DNA from: Hymenobacter taeanensis
GTDB lineage: Bacteria; Bacteroidota; Bacteroidia; Cytophagales; Hymenobacteraceae
Assembly (NCBI RefSeq): GCF_013137895.1
Contig: NZ_CP053538.1
Span: forward strand, 2,387,001 to 2,451,000
Reading direction: 5' to 3'
Length of the DNA: 64,000 bases
Made by a program: the position numbers and the translations under genes. Shown piece after piece: positions 17,081-25,025 of the stretch. The first letter of the stretch is position 1. Every line of letters begins with the position of its first letter. Below the pieces are notes generated by a model. It ran no database searches, was not told where the DNA came from, and saw only the letters and a program-made list of their open reading frames with translations.

Positions 17081-18163
17081 TTACTGAATCACCCCGAACA
17101 GGATGAGCCCGCCGGTGATGAGGATGTTGACAACGGCCAGCGGAATCAGGATAGTCCAGCCCAGGCGCATCAATTGGTCGTAGCGGAAGCGTGGGAGAGT
17201 CCAACGAATCCACATGAAGAAGAAGATGAAGGCAAAGATCTTCGCGAACAGGCCCAGAGTACCCAAAATGGTAATCAGGTTTTGAGCCGAAGTCAACTCC
17301 CAGCCCTGGCTGTTCACGAACCAGTCGCGCAGCTCATATTGGAAGGGGAAGTTGAAGCCACCAAAGTACAGCACGCTCATCACGGCCGAAACCACAAAGA
17401 TGTTTACGTACTCTGAGAACAGGTAGAGGCCTAGCTTCATCGAGGAGTACTCGGTGTGGTAGCCACCTACCAGCTCCGTTTCGCACTCGGGCAGGTCAAA
17501 GGGGGTACGGTTGGTCTCGGCGAAAGCGCATACCAGGAAGATGATGAAGCCCAGCGGCTGCTTGGCAATATTCCAGAAGTGCCACTCACCGGCAACCGAC
17601 TGCTGCAGCGTGATTTCACGCAGGCTCAGAGTACCCGACATCATCAGCACGGCAATCAGAGCCATACCCATGGCCAGTTCGTAGCTGATGTTCTGTGAAG
17701 CAGCTCGCACCGCACCCAACAGGGAGAACTTATTGTTGGAGGCCCAGCCACCGATCATCACACCGTACACCCCCAGCGAAACCACACCGAAGATCCACAG
17801 CATACCGATGTTTACTTCGATGCCTTGCAGGAAGAAGGCATTATTGCCAAAAACCAGGTTGTTGCCAAACGGAATCACCGCCGATGACATCAGCGCAGTA
17901 ATCATGGCCAGGCAGGGGCCGAAGACGAACAGTGCCTTGTTAGCACCACCGGGGAAGAACTCTTCTTTGGTGAACATCTTTACAGCATCGGCCAGCGGTT
18001 GGGCTAGGCCATAGGGGCCAGCACGGTCGGGGCCTACGCGGTCTTGCAGGAACGCGGCAATTACGCGTTCAGCGTACGTGCAGTACGTTGCAATCAGCAG
18101 CGAAACCGCGAATACAACGAAGATGACAATGGATTGCCAGCCTAGTGCGGGTAGTTCAATCAT
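17081..18163 (-). CDS. nuoH: NADH-quinone oxidoreductase subunit H
   Basis: A membrane subunit of complex I that forms much of the quinone tunnel where the arm meets the membrane. It has 360 residues and about eight helices. The conserved loop EFFPGGANKALFVFGP, the acidic loop FAETNRTPFDLPECETELVGGYHTEYSS (shown here as two adjacent blocks: FAETNRTPFDLPE and ETELVGGYHTEY) and RVGPDRAGPYGLAQPLADAV are all present. It starts ten bases after the nuoG stop, so the two are probably translationally linked. Length and motifs are normal. Confidence 0.96.
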   Translation of the reverse strand: MIELPALGWQSIVIFVVFAVSLLIATYCTYAERVIAAFLQDRVGPDRAGPYGLAQPLADAVKMFTKEEFFPGGANKALFVFGPCLAMITALMSSAVIPFGNNLVFGNNAFFLQGIEVNIGMLWIFGVVSLGVYGVMIGGWASNNKFSLLGAVRAASQNISYELAMGMALIAVLMMSGTLSLREITLQQSVAGEWHFWNIAKQPLGFIIFLVCAFAETNRTPFDLPECETELVGGYHTEYSSMKLGLYLFSEYVNIFVVSAVMSVLYFGGFNFPFQYELRDWFVNSQGWELTSAQNLITILGTLGLFAKIFAFIFFFMWIRWTLPRFRYDQLMRLGWTILIPLAVVNILITGGLILFGVIQ

Positions 18164-18173
18164 TTCAGTGGTA

Positions 18174-19175
18174 TTACCCTAGTTTCAGAGGAGGATTCTT
18201 CTCCAGCTCACGCTGGGTGCTTTCGGGCAGGTCCGCTATGACCGACTGGTTCAGGACGGGCAACTCATAGTGGTTAGCCGAGATTACCGAAGAACGGTCG
18301 ATGTGGGCTGGGCCCTCAATAGTCCAGTCAGAAGTTTCCTTCTTCTCAAAGCGGCACTCGTTGCAGATCCACTCTTTCACCTCGCCGTACTCGTCCTTAC
18401 GGGCGGTTACGCGTAGTACGTCTTTGCCTTTGTACCAGAGCACCACGTTGCCGGAGCACTTGGGGCAGTCGCGGTGTGCATTCACCGGCTTGGTAAACCA
18501 CACGCGCTGCTTGAAGCGGAAGGTTTTGTCGGTGAGAGCTCCTACCGGGCACACGTCAATCACGTTACCAGAGAAGTCATCATCAATGATGTTCTCGATA
18601 TAAGTACCGATTTCAGCGGCGTCGCCGCGGCCCAGTACACCGTGTACCCGGTCGCCTTTCACAATCTGGTCGGCGGTGTACACGCAGCGGTAGCACAGGA
18701 TGCAACGCGTCATGTGCAGCTGAATCAGCGGTCCGATGTCAATCTTCTCGAAGGTGCGGCGCTCCTCCTGGTAGCGAGTGGTAGACACGCCGTGCTCGAA
18801 AGCAAAATTCTGCAGGTCGCACTCACCGGCCTGGTCGCACACGGGGCAGTCCAGGGGGTGATTGATGAGCAGCATTTCCACGATGCCCTTGCGCACGTTC
18901 AGCACCTGCTCTGAGGTCGTATTCTCGACCACCATGCCGTCCTGCACGGGCGTTACGCACGAGGCTACCAGCTTGGGCATCGGGCGCGGATCTTTGGTAG
19001 AGCCAGCGGCTACGCGCACGAGGCAGGCGCGGCACTTACCACCCGAGCCTTTCAGCGGCGTGTAGTAGCACATGGCCGGGGGAACGATGCTGCCTCCAAT
19101 CTGGCGGGCTGCATTCAGGATAGTGGTTCCGTCCGGAACTTCTACCTCAACGCCATCAAAGGTTATTTTAGCCAT
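18174..19175 (-). CDS. nuoG: NADH-quinone oxidoreductase subunit G, short form
   Basis: An iron-sulfur subunit of the hydrophilic arm. Only 333 residues, against roughly 700-900 for full-length NuoG. The 2Fe-2S ferredoxin domain (cysteines in CYYTPLKGSGGKCRAC and ASC), the HPLDCPVCDQAGEC cluster and the CILCYRC...C cluster are complete. A four-cysteine remnant (DCPKC...ICNEC) marks where the molybdopterin-oxidoreductase part would begin, and the protein ends soon after. I chose the ATG at 19175 (MAKITFDG), because the longer frame upstream reads through repeat DNA. Shortened NuoG proteins are known in Bacteroidota, so this is probably functional, not a truncation lesion. Confidence 0.93.
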   Translation of the reverse strand: MAKITFDGVEVEVPDGTTILNAARQIGGSIVPPAMCYYTPLKGSGGKCRACLVRVAAGSTKDPRPMPKLVASCVTPVQDGMVVENTTSEQVLNVRKGIVEMLLINHPLDCPVCDQAGECDLQNFAFEHGVSTTRYQEERRTFEKIDIGPLIQLHMTRCILCYRCVYTADQIVKGDRVHGVLGRGDAAEIGTYIENIIDDDFSGNVIDVCPVGALTDKTFRFKQRVWFTKPVNAHRDCPKCSGNVVLWYKGKDVLRVTARKDEYGEVKEWICNECRFEKKETSDWTIEGPAHIDRSSVISANHYELPVLNQSVIADLPESTQRELEKNPPLKLG

Positions 19176-19219
19176 TACTTGGTTGAAATCATTAGGATTT
19201 CGACTGTTCTGCATAACAA

Positions 19220-19318
19220 GAACGTCATGCTGAGCTTGCCGAAGCATCTCTACCGGGGGTAAAATCTAGCATTGCAACGAAGCGGTAGAGATGCTTCGGC
19301 AAGCTCAGCATAACGTTC
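19220..19318. repeat. Inverted repeat family C between nuoF and nuoG
   Basis: Two 36-base arms (19220-19255 and 19283-19318) are almost perfect reverse complements, with core ATGCTGAGCTTGCCGAAGCA. One arm recurs at 6668-6713 and a shorter form at 37039-37065. The element ends two bases before the nuoF stop and fills the gap. Confidence 0.9.
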
Positions 19319-19319
19319 T

Positions 19320-20660
19320 CTAGGCCAGTACTGCCGCGCCAGGATACACGGCACCCGGCTGAGCAGCTTGCTTAGCGTGCGTCACGTGCCACTCAAACTC
19401 GTCGCGGAAGTGACGAACGGCAGCGGCAACCGGCCAGGCAGCCGCTTCGCCCAATGGGCAAATGGTGTTGCCTTCGATTTGCTTCGCCACGCTCACCAGC
19501 AGGTCGATATCTTCCATGTGACCGTGGCCGTGCTCGAGGCGGTGCAGCACCTTCTCCAGCCAGCCCGTACCCTCACGACAAGGCGAGCACTGCCCACACG
19601 ACTCATGGTGGTAGAAACGCGAGAAGTTCCAAGTGTTGCGCACAATGCAGGTAGTCTCGTCCATGGCAATGAAGCCACCAGAGCCCAGCATCGTACCCGT
19701 CACGAAACCACCATCCGACAGCGACTCGTAGGTCATGAGGCGGTTCTCACCGGCAGCAGTTTTCAGAATCAGCTCAGTTGGCAGAATTGGCACGGAGGAG
19801 CCACCGGCCACAACTGCCTTTAGGTTGCGGCCTTTCCAGATACCACCACAGTACTCATCAGAGTAGATGAACTCTTCAACGGGCAGGCCTAGCTCGATTT
19901 CGTAGATGCCGGGCTTGTTGAGGTGGCCGCAGGCGGAGAAGAGCTTAGTGCCCGTGCTCCGACCTACGCCGATCTTGGCGTACTCGTCGCCACCCTCGTT
20001 TACGATTACTGGCACCGCTGCAATCGACTCCACGTTGTTTACCACAGTGGGGCGGGCATAAAGGCCCTGCACAGCGGGGAACGGGGGCTTGTTGCGGGGG
20101 TTACCACGCTTGCCTTCCAGAGACTCCAGCAGCGCCGTTTCCTCACCGCAGATATAGGCACCACCACCGGGGTGCACATGCAGGTCGAGGTCGTAGCCCG
20201 AGCCCAGAATGTTTTTGCCGAGGAAGCCAGCGGCGTAGGCCTCTGCAATGGCTTTTTCCAGGATGCGCAGCACATACAACAACTCGCCGCGGATGTAGAT
20301 GTACGAGGTGTTAGCGCCCAGCGCGTATGAGCTCGTAATCATGCCCTCGATGAGCAGGTGGGGCAACTTTGACATCAGCTGGCGGTCCTTAAAGGTACCG
20401 GGCTCCGATTCGTCGGCGTTGCATACGAGGTAGCGCGGCACACCTTCGGGCTTCGCCAGGAAGCTCCACTTCATACCGGTGGGGAAGCCAGCGCCGCCGC
20501 GGCCCCGCAGGCCCGACTTCTTCACTTCTTCCACTACCTCGTCGGGGGTCATGGTTTTGATGGCTTTCTCTACCGAGCGGTAACCGCCGTGTTTGCGGTA
20601 TACCTCAAAGGTTTCAATGCCTTCAACGTTAATATGTTCGGTCAGCAGTTTGCGTCCCAT
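19320..20660 (-). CDS. nuoF: NADH-quinone oxidoreductase subunit F
   Basis: The NADH- and FMN-binding subunit where electrons enter complex I; it also holds 4Fe-4S cluster N3. It has 446 residues. The glycine-rich NADH site is GLRGRGGAGFPTGMKW (about 60-75). FMN contacts are in NADESEPGTFKDR and YIYIRGE. The N3 cysteines are in HESCGQCSPCREG and the later NTICPLG. I chose the ATG at 20660 (MGRKLLTEHIN), since the frame further upstream overlaps nuoE and shows no homology. The stop is the TAG of an ACTGGCCTAG motif, giving a C-terminal Leu-Ala. It lies 20 bases after nuoE. Confidence 0.96.
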   Translation of the reverse strand: MGRKLLTEHINVEGIETFEVYRKHGGYRSVEKAIKTMTPDEVVEEVKKSGLRGRGGAGFPTGMKWSFLAKPEGVPRYLVCNADESEPGTFKDRQLMSKLPHLLIEGMITSSYALGANTSYIYIRGELLYVLRILEKAIAEAYAAGFLGKNILGSGYDLDLHVHPGGGAYICGEETALLESLEGKRGNPRNKPPFPAVQGLYARPTVVNNVESIAAVPVIVNEGGDEYAKIGVGRSTGTKLFSACGHLNKPGIYEIELGLPVEEFIYSDEYCGGIWKGRNLKAVVAGGSSVPILPTELILKTAAGENRLMTYESLSDGGFVTGTMLGSGGFIAMDETTCIVRNTWNFSRFYHHESCGQCSPCREGTGWLEKVLHRLEHGHGHMEDIDLLVSVAKQIEGNTICPLGEAAAWPVAAAVRHFRDEFEWHVTHAKQAAQPGAVYPGAAVLA

Positions 20661-20680
20661 AGGTTCAGAGCTGAAAGACG

Positions 20681-21250
20681 TTAGTTGTTGGCCAGCGCGT
20701 TTGGTAGGCCAGTTTCTTCCCACGGCAGGGCGGGACGGTGCACTTGGTTGCGCAACTCCGTGAGCATGGCATCTACCGCTTCGGGAGTATCCAGCTGCTC
20801 GTAGTACTTCTCGCGTACCTGCACAATAGGAGCGAAGCCGCAAGCCGCCAAGCACTCCACTTCTTTCAAAGTAAAGAGGCCATCCTCCGAAGCAGGACCA
20901 CCTACTTTAGCACCGGTGATGCGCTCCAAGTGAGCGGTCAGCTCATCGGAGCCGCGCAGCATGCAAGGACCCGTGCGGCAAATTTCCAGCACGTGCTTGC
21001 CTACCGGCTTTAGGTTGAACATGGTGTAGAAGGAAGAAACCTCATACACCTCAATTGGCTTCAACCCGAGGGTTTCGGCCACCAGGTCCTGTACTTCGGG
21101 GCTTACCCAGCCACCAAATTCGGCCTGCGCAATGTGCAGCACAGGCAGAAGCGCCGACTTGCGACGGTCGTCGGGATAATGGGTAAGTAAGCGTTTGATT
21201 TCAGCCTGCGCGGCTTCAGAAAATTGCGGCTTGACGGCAGTCGTCTCCAT
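20681..21250 (-). CDS. nuoE: NADH-quinone oxidoreductase subunit E
   Basis: A thioredoxin-like 2Fe-2S subunit (cluster N1a) that pairs with NuoF. It has 189 residues. The N-terminal helical part (about 10-75) contains the typical RKSALLPVLHIAQ..FGGWVSPE pattern. The cluster ligands are in CRTGPCMLRGS and CLAACGFAP. I chose the ATG at 21250 (METTAVKPQF); a longer frame would overlap nuoD. The C-terminus runs about 25 residues past the usual end. It lies 22 bases after nuoD. Confidence 0.95.
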   Translation of the reverse strand: METTAVKPQFSEAAQAEIKRLLTHYPDDRRKSALLPVLHIAQAEFGGWVSPEVQDLVAETLGLKPIEVYEVSSFYTMFNLKPVGKHVLEICRTGPCMLRGSDELTAHLERITGAKVGGPASEDGLFTLKEVECLAACGFAPIVQVREKYYEQLDTPEAVDAMLTELRNQVHRPALPWEETGLPNALANN

Positions 21251-21272
21251 AAGGGTCAAATTCAGCAAAAAA

Positions 21273-22541
21273 CTACGCGTCCAGCTCCCCAGCAATTACG
21301 TTCATCGAGGACAGGGTCACGATGGCGTCGGAGAGCGTCTGGCCAACTACCATCTCGGTGTAGGCCTGGTAGTAGATGAAGCAGGGGCGACGGAAGTGCA
21401 GGCGGTAGGGCGTGCGGCCTCCATCAGAAATCAGGTAGAAGCCTAGCTCACCGTTGCCACCTTCCACGGAGTGGTACACTTCACCCACCGGGGCTTCAAT
21501 CTCACCCATGATGATCTTGAAGTGGTAGATGAGGGCCTCCATGTTCTTGTACACGGCCTGCTTGGGCGGCAGGTAGTAATGCGGAGCATCAGCGTGGTAC
21601 GGGCCTTCGGGGAGGTTTTCGAGGGCCTGATTGATGATGCGTAGGCTCTGCCAGATCTCCTCGTTGCGCACCATGAAGCGGTCATAGGTGTCGCCCTTGG
21701 TGCCCACCGGAATCTCAAACTCAAAGTCCTGGTAGCTGGAATAGGGGTTCATCACCCGCACGTCGTAGTCGACACCAGCAGCACGCAGGTTCGGGCCCGT
21801 GAAACCGTAGTTCAAAGCGCGCTCAGCCGAAATAGCGCCTACATCGACCACACGGTCCATGAAGATGCGGTTACGGTTGAACATCTTCTCGAACTCCGCC
21901 ATTACGGCTGGGAAACTCTTGAGCCAGGCACGCAACTTGGCAATAGCTACGTCGGTGAAGTCGCGCTCCATACCGCCCACACGGCCCATGTTGGTGGTGA
22001 GACGGGCGCCGCTTACTTCTTCGTAGATTTCATACACCTTTTCACGCTCCTCCATGAGGTAGAGGAAGCCGGTGAAGGCACCTGTATCTACCCCCAGAAT
22101 GCCGTTGCAGATGAGGTGGTCGGTGATGCGGGCCAGCTCCATCAGAATCACGCGCATGTACTGCGCGCGCTTCGGAACGGTCACGCCAAGCAGCTTCTCT
22201 ACTGTCATGTGCCAGCCCATATTGTTGATGGGCGACGAACAGTAGTTCATCCGGTCGGTGAGGGGCGTAATTTGATAGAATGGCCGACGCTCGGCGATTT
22301 TCTCAAAAGCCCGGTGGATGTAACCAATAGTAGGTACTCCTGACACAATCCGCTCGCCATCCATTTGCAGGATATTCTGGAAAATGCCGTGCGTAGCCGG
22401 GTGCGTAGGGCCCAGGTTAAGGGTCGTGAGCTCCTGGTTGAAGTCGTTAACCGTAGGTGCCAGCGGGTTGAGCTTGGATTGCTGCGCCCGGGCTTCTTCG
22501 ATGATTTTATGGGTGCCTTCCAGCGTGTCGTTTACTGCCAT
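21273..22541 (-). CDS. nuoD: NADH-quinone oxidoreductase subunit D
   Basis: The 49-kDa-type subunit that forms the quinone pocket with NuoB; it is related to hydrogenase large subunits but has lost the nickel cysteines. It has 422 residues. Conserved marks are NLGPTHPATHG near residue 43, the quinone-site stretch RMNYCSSPINNMGW, and RVGGMERDF. The C-terminal end SDAIVTLSSMNVIAGELD is close to the universal D-x-V-x-x-S-x-x-x-x-x-x-E-x-D pattern. NuoC and NuoD are separate, not fused as in E. coli. It lies 17 bases after nuoC. Confidence 0.96.
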   Translation of the reverse strand: MAVNDTLEGTHKIIEEARAQQSKLNPLAPTVNDFNQELTTLNLGPTHPATHGIFQNILQMDGERIVSGVPTIGYIHRAFEKIAERRPFYQITPLTDRMNYCSSPINNMGWHMTVEKLLGVTVPKRAQYMRVILMELARITDHLICNGILGVDTGAFTGFLYLMEEREKVYEIYEEVSGARLTTNMGRVGGMERDFTDVAIAKLRAWLKSFPAVMAEFEKMFNRNRIFMDRVVDVGAISAERALNYGFTGPNLRAAGVDYDVRVMNPYSSYQDFEFEIPVGTKGDTYDRFMVRNEEIWQSLRIINQALENLPEGPYHADAPHYYLPPKQAVYKNMEALIYHFKIIMGEIEAPVGEVYHSVEGGNGELGFYLISDGGRTPYRLHFRRPCFIYYQAYTEMVVGQTLSDAIVTLSSMNVIAGELDA

Positions 22542-22558
22542 GATAAGGAATCAGGGGC

Positions 22559-23125
22559 CTAGCGGCCGAAGAAAAGGTCGGTTTTGTCTTCGCGAGTGCC
22601 ATCCTCCAGCGCATATTCCCGGCGCATGGGGTGGTAGTCCATATCCTCCACATTCAAGATGCGGATGAGGTTGGGGTGACCCGAGAAGATGATGCCGTAG
22701 AAGTCGAAAGCCTCGCGCTCCATCCAGTTGGCGGTGGAGTAGAGGTCAGTCATCGTGGGCACTACCGGGTCGGCAATGGGGAAGAAAATCTTAAGGCGCA
22801 GCCGTATGTTATTGATCAGGCTGTGCAGGTGATAGATCATACCCAGCTCCTTGCCCTCATTTTCAGGGTAGTGGATGCCGCACATGGTAGTCAGGAAGTT
22901 CAACTGAAGCTCCTGGTCCTGCTGTAGGCCACTGATGATATCATGGATCCGCTCCCGCGTGGTAGTAACGGTCAGTAGGCCATAGGGCTCCTCCACATCG
23001 GTGAAGGTATCGGCTCCGAACAAGCGGTGCAGCAGATCGAGCAATTGCGCGTTTTTCTGCGCTGCCGGGTCGAGAGCAGCCGCGGTTTCCTGAGCGGCCG
23101 GGGATTCTTCGTTCTGTTCAGCCAT
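22559..23125 (-). CDS. nuoC: NADH-quinone oxidoreductase subunit C
   Basis: The 30-kDa-type subunit that supports NuoD in the hydrophilic arm, with no cofactor. It has 188 residues. The signature WMEREAFDFYGIIFSGHPNLIRIL is split over about 133-156, followed by the usual HPMRREYALEDGTREDK end. The N-terminal 30 residues are Glu/Ala/Gln-rich and look disordered. A palindromic repeat lies just before its ATG (23125), which sets it 96 bases from nuoB. Confidence 0.96.
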   Translation of the reverse strand: MAEQNEESPAAQETAAALDPAAQKNAQLLDLLHRLFGADTFTDVEEPYGLLTVTTTRERIHDIISGLQQDQELQLNFLTTMCGIHYPENEGKELGMIYHLHSLINNIRLRLKIFFPIADPVVPTMTDLYSTANWMEREAFDFYGIIFSGHPNLIRILNVEDMDYHPMRREYALEDGTREDKTDLFFGR

Positions 23126-23128
23126 TTT

Positions 23129-23212
23129 GTAGAGCTTAGAGCTTAGAAGGAAGAGCTTAGAAATAGGGCCCTGAACAGTCTCTGTTCTAAGATTTCCCTT
23201 CTAAGCTCTACA
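23129..23212. repeat. Inverted repeat family D between nuoB and nuoC
   Basis: The arms about 23129-23162 and 23185-23212 are reverse complements built on TAGAGCTTAGA. The left arm carries an extra internal AGAGCTTAGA copy. The element ends three bases before the nuoC ATG, so it would form a hairpin close to the nuoC ribosome site. A relative is at 34382-34498. Confidence 0.8.
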
Positions 23213-23221
23213 TATAGCTTC

Positions 23222-23776
23222 TTACTTAATGTTATAAGAGGCCAGCAACGCCTGGTACTCAGGCGAGTTGCGGCGGCGAAGTGATTCATTTTTAGCCAAG
23301 TCCTGCACGCGCATCAGTCCATCCAGCACCTGCTCGGGGCGAGGTGGGCAGCCAGGTACATACACGTCAACCGGGATGATGCGGTCAATGCCCTGCAGCA
23401 CGGAGTACGTATCGAAAATACCACCCGAAGAAGCGCAGGCGCCCATAGCTAGTACCCAGCGGGGCTCAGCCATCTGCTCGTACACCTGCTTCACGATGGG
23501 TGCCATCTTCTTGGCAATAGTACCCATTACCATCAGCAGGTCAGCCTGACGGGGAGAGAAGCTGGGGCGCTCCGAGCCGAAGCGGGAGATATCGTAGTGA
23601 GAGCCCATGGTAGCCATGAACTCAATGCCGCAGCACGAAGTAGCAAAGGGCAAAGGCCAGAGCGAGTTAGCGCGGGCAATACCCACTACTTTCTCCAGCG
23701 ACGTAGCGAAGAAACCAGCGCCTTCAAGGCCTTCCGGTGCTTCTACCGTTTTGATTTCAGGAACTCTATTATCCAT
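23222..23776 (-). CDS. nuoB: NADH-quinone oxidoreductase subunit B
   Basis: Holds cluster N2, the last iron-sulfur centre before quinone. It has 184 residues. The four ligands are visible: the tandem Cys pair in [10 protein letters not shown], the Cys in [10 protein letters not shown] and the Cys in [10 protein letters not shown]. The proline- and arginine-rich loop [18 protein letters not shown] is normal. It is the second gene of the operon, 73 bases after nuoA. That gap contains a small perfect hairpin (23795-23802 with 23807-23814). Confidence 0.97.
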   Translation of the reverse strand: MDNRVPEIKTVEAPEGLEGAGFFATSLEKVVGIARANSLWPLPFATSCCGIEFMATMGSHYDISRFGSERPSFSPRQADLLMVMGTIAKKMAPIVKQVYEQMAEPRWVLAMGACASSGGIFDTYSVLQGIDRIIPVDVYVPGCPPRPEQVLDGLMRVQDLAKNESLRRRNSPEYQALLASYNIK

Positions 23777-23849
23777 GAGAGAAGGTCAGTTTAGAAAGTG
23801 GAATACTCCACTTTTTGAACACCAGCCGAGCGCTAAAAGTTTGCCCGTA

Positions 23850-24239
23850 TTAGGCTTCGTTCCAGCGTAGTACCCCTTTTTTGATGACGTAGGTGAAGCC
23901 AGCCATGAGTAGAGCCAGGAACACAATCATCTCGATGAAGCCAGTCTGGCCTAGGGCGCGGAAGTTCACGGCCCAGGGATACATGAAGATTACTTCCACG
24001 TCGAAGAGCACGAACAGGATGGCCGTGAGGAAGTACTTCACCGAAATTGGGGTGCGGGCATTGCCCACCGATTCGATACCGCATTCAAAGGCTTCATCCT
24101 TCACCACGCTTTTGCGGCGCGGCCCCACCAAGTGAGACACCACCATGGCAAAGGCTACGAAGGCAATGGCCAATACAAACTGCACGATAATCGGCAGAAA
24201 ATCAGAAGGCTGGTAATTAGTTGGAACTGCGAGAAGCAT
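23850..24239 (-). CDS. nuoA: NADH-quinone oxidoreductase subunit A
   Basis: A small three-helix complex I subunit next to NuoH and NuoJ. It shows the typical VGPRRKSVVKDEAFECGIES loop (reported here as VGPRRK and DEAFECGIES) and FLTAILFVLFDVEVIFMYPWA. Three ATGs are possible. The ATG at 24239 (MLLAVPTNYQ, 129 aa) has normal length and a leader of about 36 bases. The ATG at 24275 sits where transcription should begin and could be used leaderless. The ATG at 24311 overlaps the promoter and is unlikely. It is the first gene of nuoA-J. Confidence 0.93.
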   Translation of the reverse strand: MLLAVPTNYQPSDFLPIIVQFVLAIAFVAFAMVVSHLVGPRRKSVVKDEAFECGIESVGNARTPISVKYFLTAILFVLFDVEVIFMYPWAVNFRALGQTGFIEMIVFLALLMAGFTYVIKKGVLRWNEA

Positions 24240-24281
24240 AGGCGTCGACAGGTAAGGGCCGTTCAGGAACGGCATGGAAGG

Positions 24282-24311
24282 CAAAGGTAACGCGAAAAGC
24301 GCGGGGAACAA
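24282..24311 (-). promoter_or_regulatory. Promoter of the nuoA-J operon
   Basis: On the minus strand a TTG (24309-24311), a 19-base spacer and TACCTTTG (24282-24289) match the Bacteroidota consensus TTG-N19-TAnnTTTG. The start site should fall near 24275. It is divergent from the Uma2 gene promoter. Confidence 0.8.
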
Positions 24312-24340
24312 AGGTGAAACACGGCAGCAGGAGAAAGGTG

Positions 24341-24348
24341 TATATTTG
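24341..24348 (+). promoter_or_regulatory. -7 element of the Uma2-family gene
   Basis: TATATTTG matches TAnnTTTG and lies 20 bases before the ATG at 24369, giving a leader of about a dozen bases. No TTG is seen at the -33 spacing. Confidence 0.5.
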
Positions 24349-24368
24349 GCTATACACTGTTTTTCGCT

Positions 24369-24968
24369 ATGCTACAGCCTGCGTCTGCCACATTTCGACT
24401 ATACACAGTGCAGGAGTACCAGCAGTTGGAAGTGATGTCTGACGTTCGGCACGAATTCTACCGGGGCGAAATTCAGGCTATGTCGGGAGCCACGGCCGAC
24501 CACAATACGATTGTTCTACGAACTGCTTCGCGGTTGCTGGTAGGAGCGGAGAGCCGAGGCTGTCGGGTTTTCACAGAGAGCATACAGCTGGAAGTAGCCG
24601 AAGGCCACTACACCTACCCCGATGTGATGGTGACCCGCCATGATGAGGATGTACAGGCGGAGCGAACGATGAAGCATCCAGTACTTCTAATTGAGGTGCT
24701 GTCGCCTTCCACCGCTGAGAGGGACCGGGTCCGGAAGATGTTTCGGTATCAGCGGCTACCATCTTTGCGGCATTACCTCCTGATTTCGCAGCAATACCAA
24801 GCCGTAGAGTGGTACCACCGCCCTGCTGAAGGCGCGGAATGGCAGCGCCAGCTCCTGACTATGCCGGACGAAGCGGTAGAAATACCTAAGTTGGCTATAA
24901 AACTGCCGTTAGCCGACATATACGCCAATCTGCGCATTCCCTTGGTAACGGACAACGACGCTGGCTAA
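24369..24968 (+). CDS. Uma2-family (DUF820) nuclease-fold protein
   Basis: A 199-residue protein of the Uma2 group, whose fold is that of PD-(D/E)XK nucleases. The family pattern is clear: RHEFYRGEIQAMSGAT near the N-terminus, then YPDVMVT (catalytic Asp), PVLLIEVLSPSTAERDR (catalytic Glu) and SLRHYLLISQ. Uma2 proteins are common in cyanobacteria and some Bacteroidota, often in many copies, and their cellular role is not settled. It stands alone between the nuo promoter and pruA, with its own promoter and terminator. No methyltransferase partner is present, so I do not call it a restriction enzyme. Confidence 0.88.
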   Translation: MLQPASATFRLYTVQEYQQLEVMSDVRHEFYRGEIQAMSGATADHNTIVLRTASRLLVGAESRGCRVFTESIQLEVAEGHYTYPDVMVTRHDEDVQAERTMKHPVLLIEVLSPSTAERDRVRKMFRYQRLPSLRHYLLISQQYQAVEWYHRPAEGAEWQRQLLTMPDEAVEIPKLAIKLPLADIYANLRIPLVTDNDAG

Positions 24969-24969
24969 C

Positions 24970-25009
24970 GCAAAAACGCCACTCCAGGAAACTGGAGTGG
25001 CGTTTTTGC
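24970..25009. terminator. Two-way terminator between the Uma2 gene and pruA
   Basis: A perfect 18-bp stem (24970-24987 with 24992-25009) with loop GAAA has A-run and T-run flanks. It serves two convergent genes. Confidence 0.9.
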
Positions 25010-25025
25010 TTTGCGACAGAGTGGC

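Noticed and set aside
24369..24968. Uma2 protein as part of a restriction or defence system
   Set aside because: No methyltransferase, toxin partner or other defence gene is adjacent; Uma2 proteins often stand alone.
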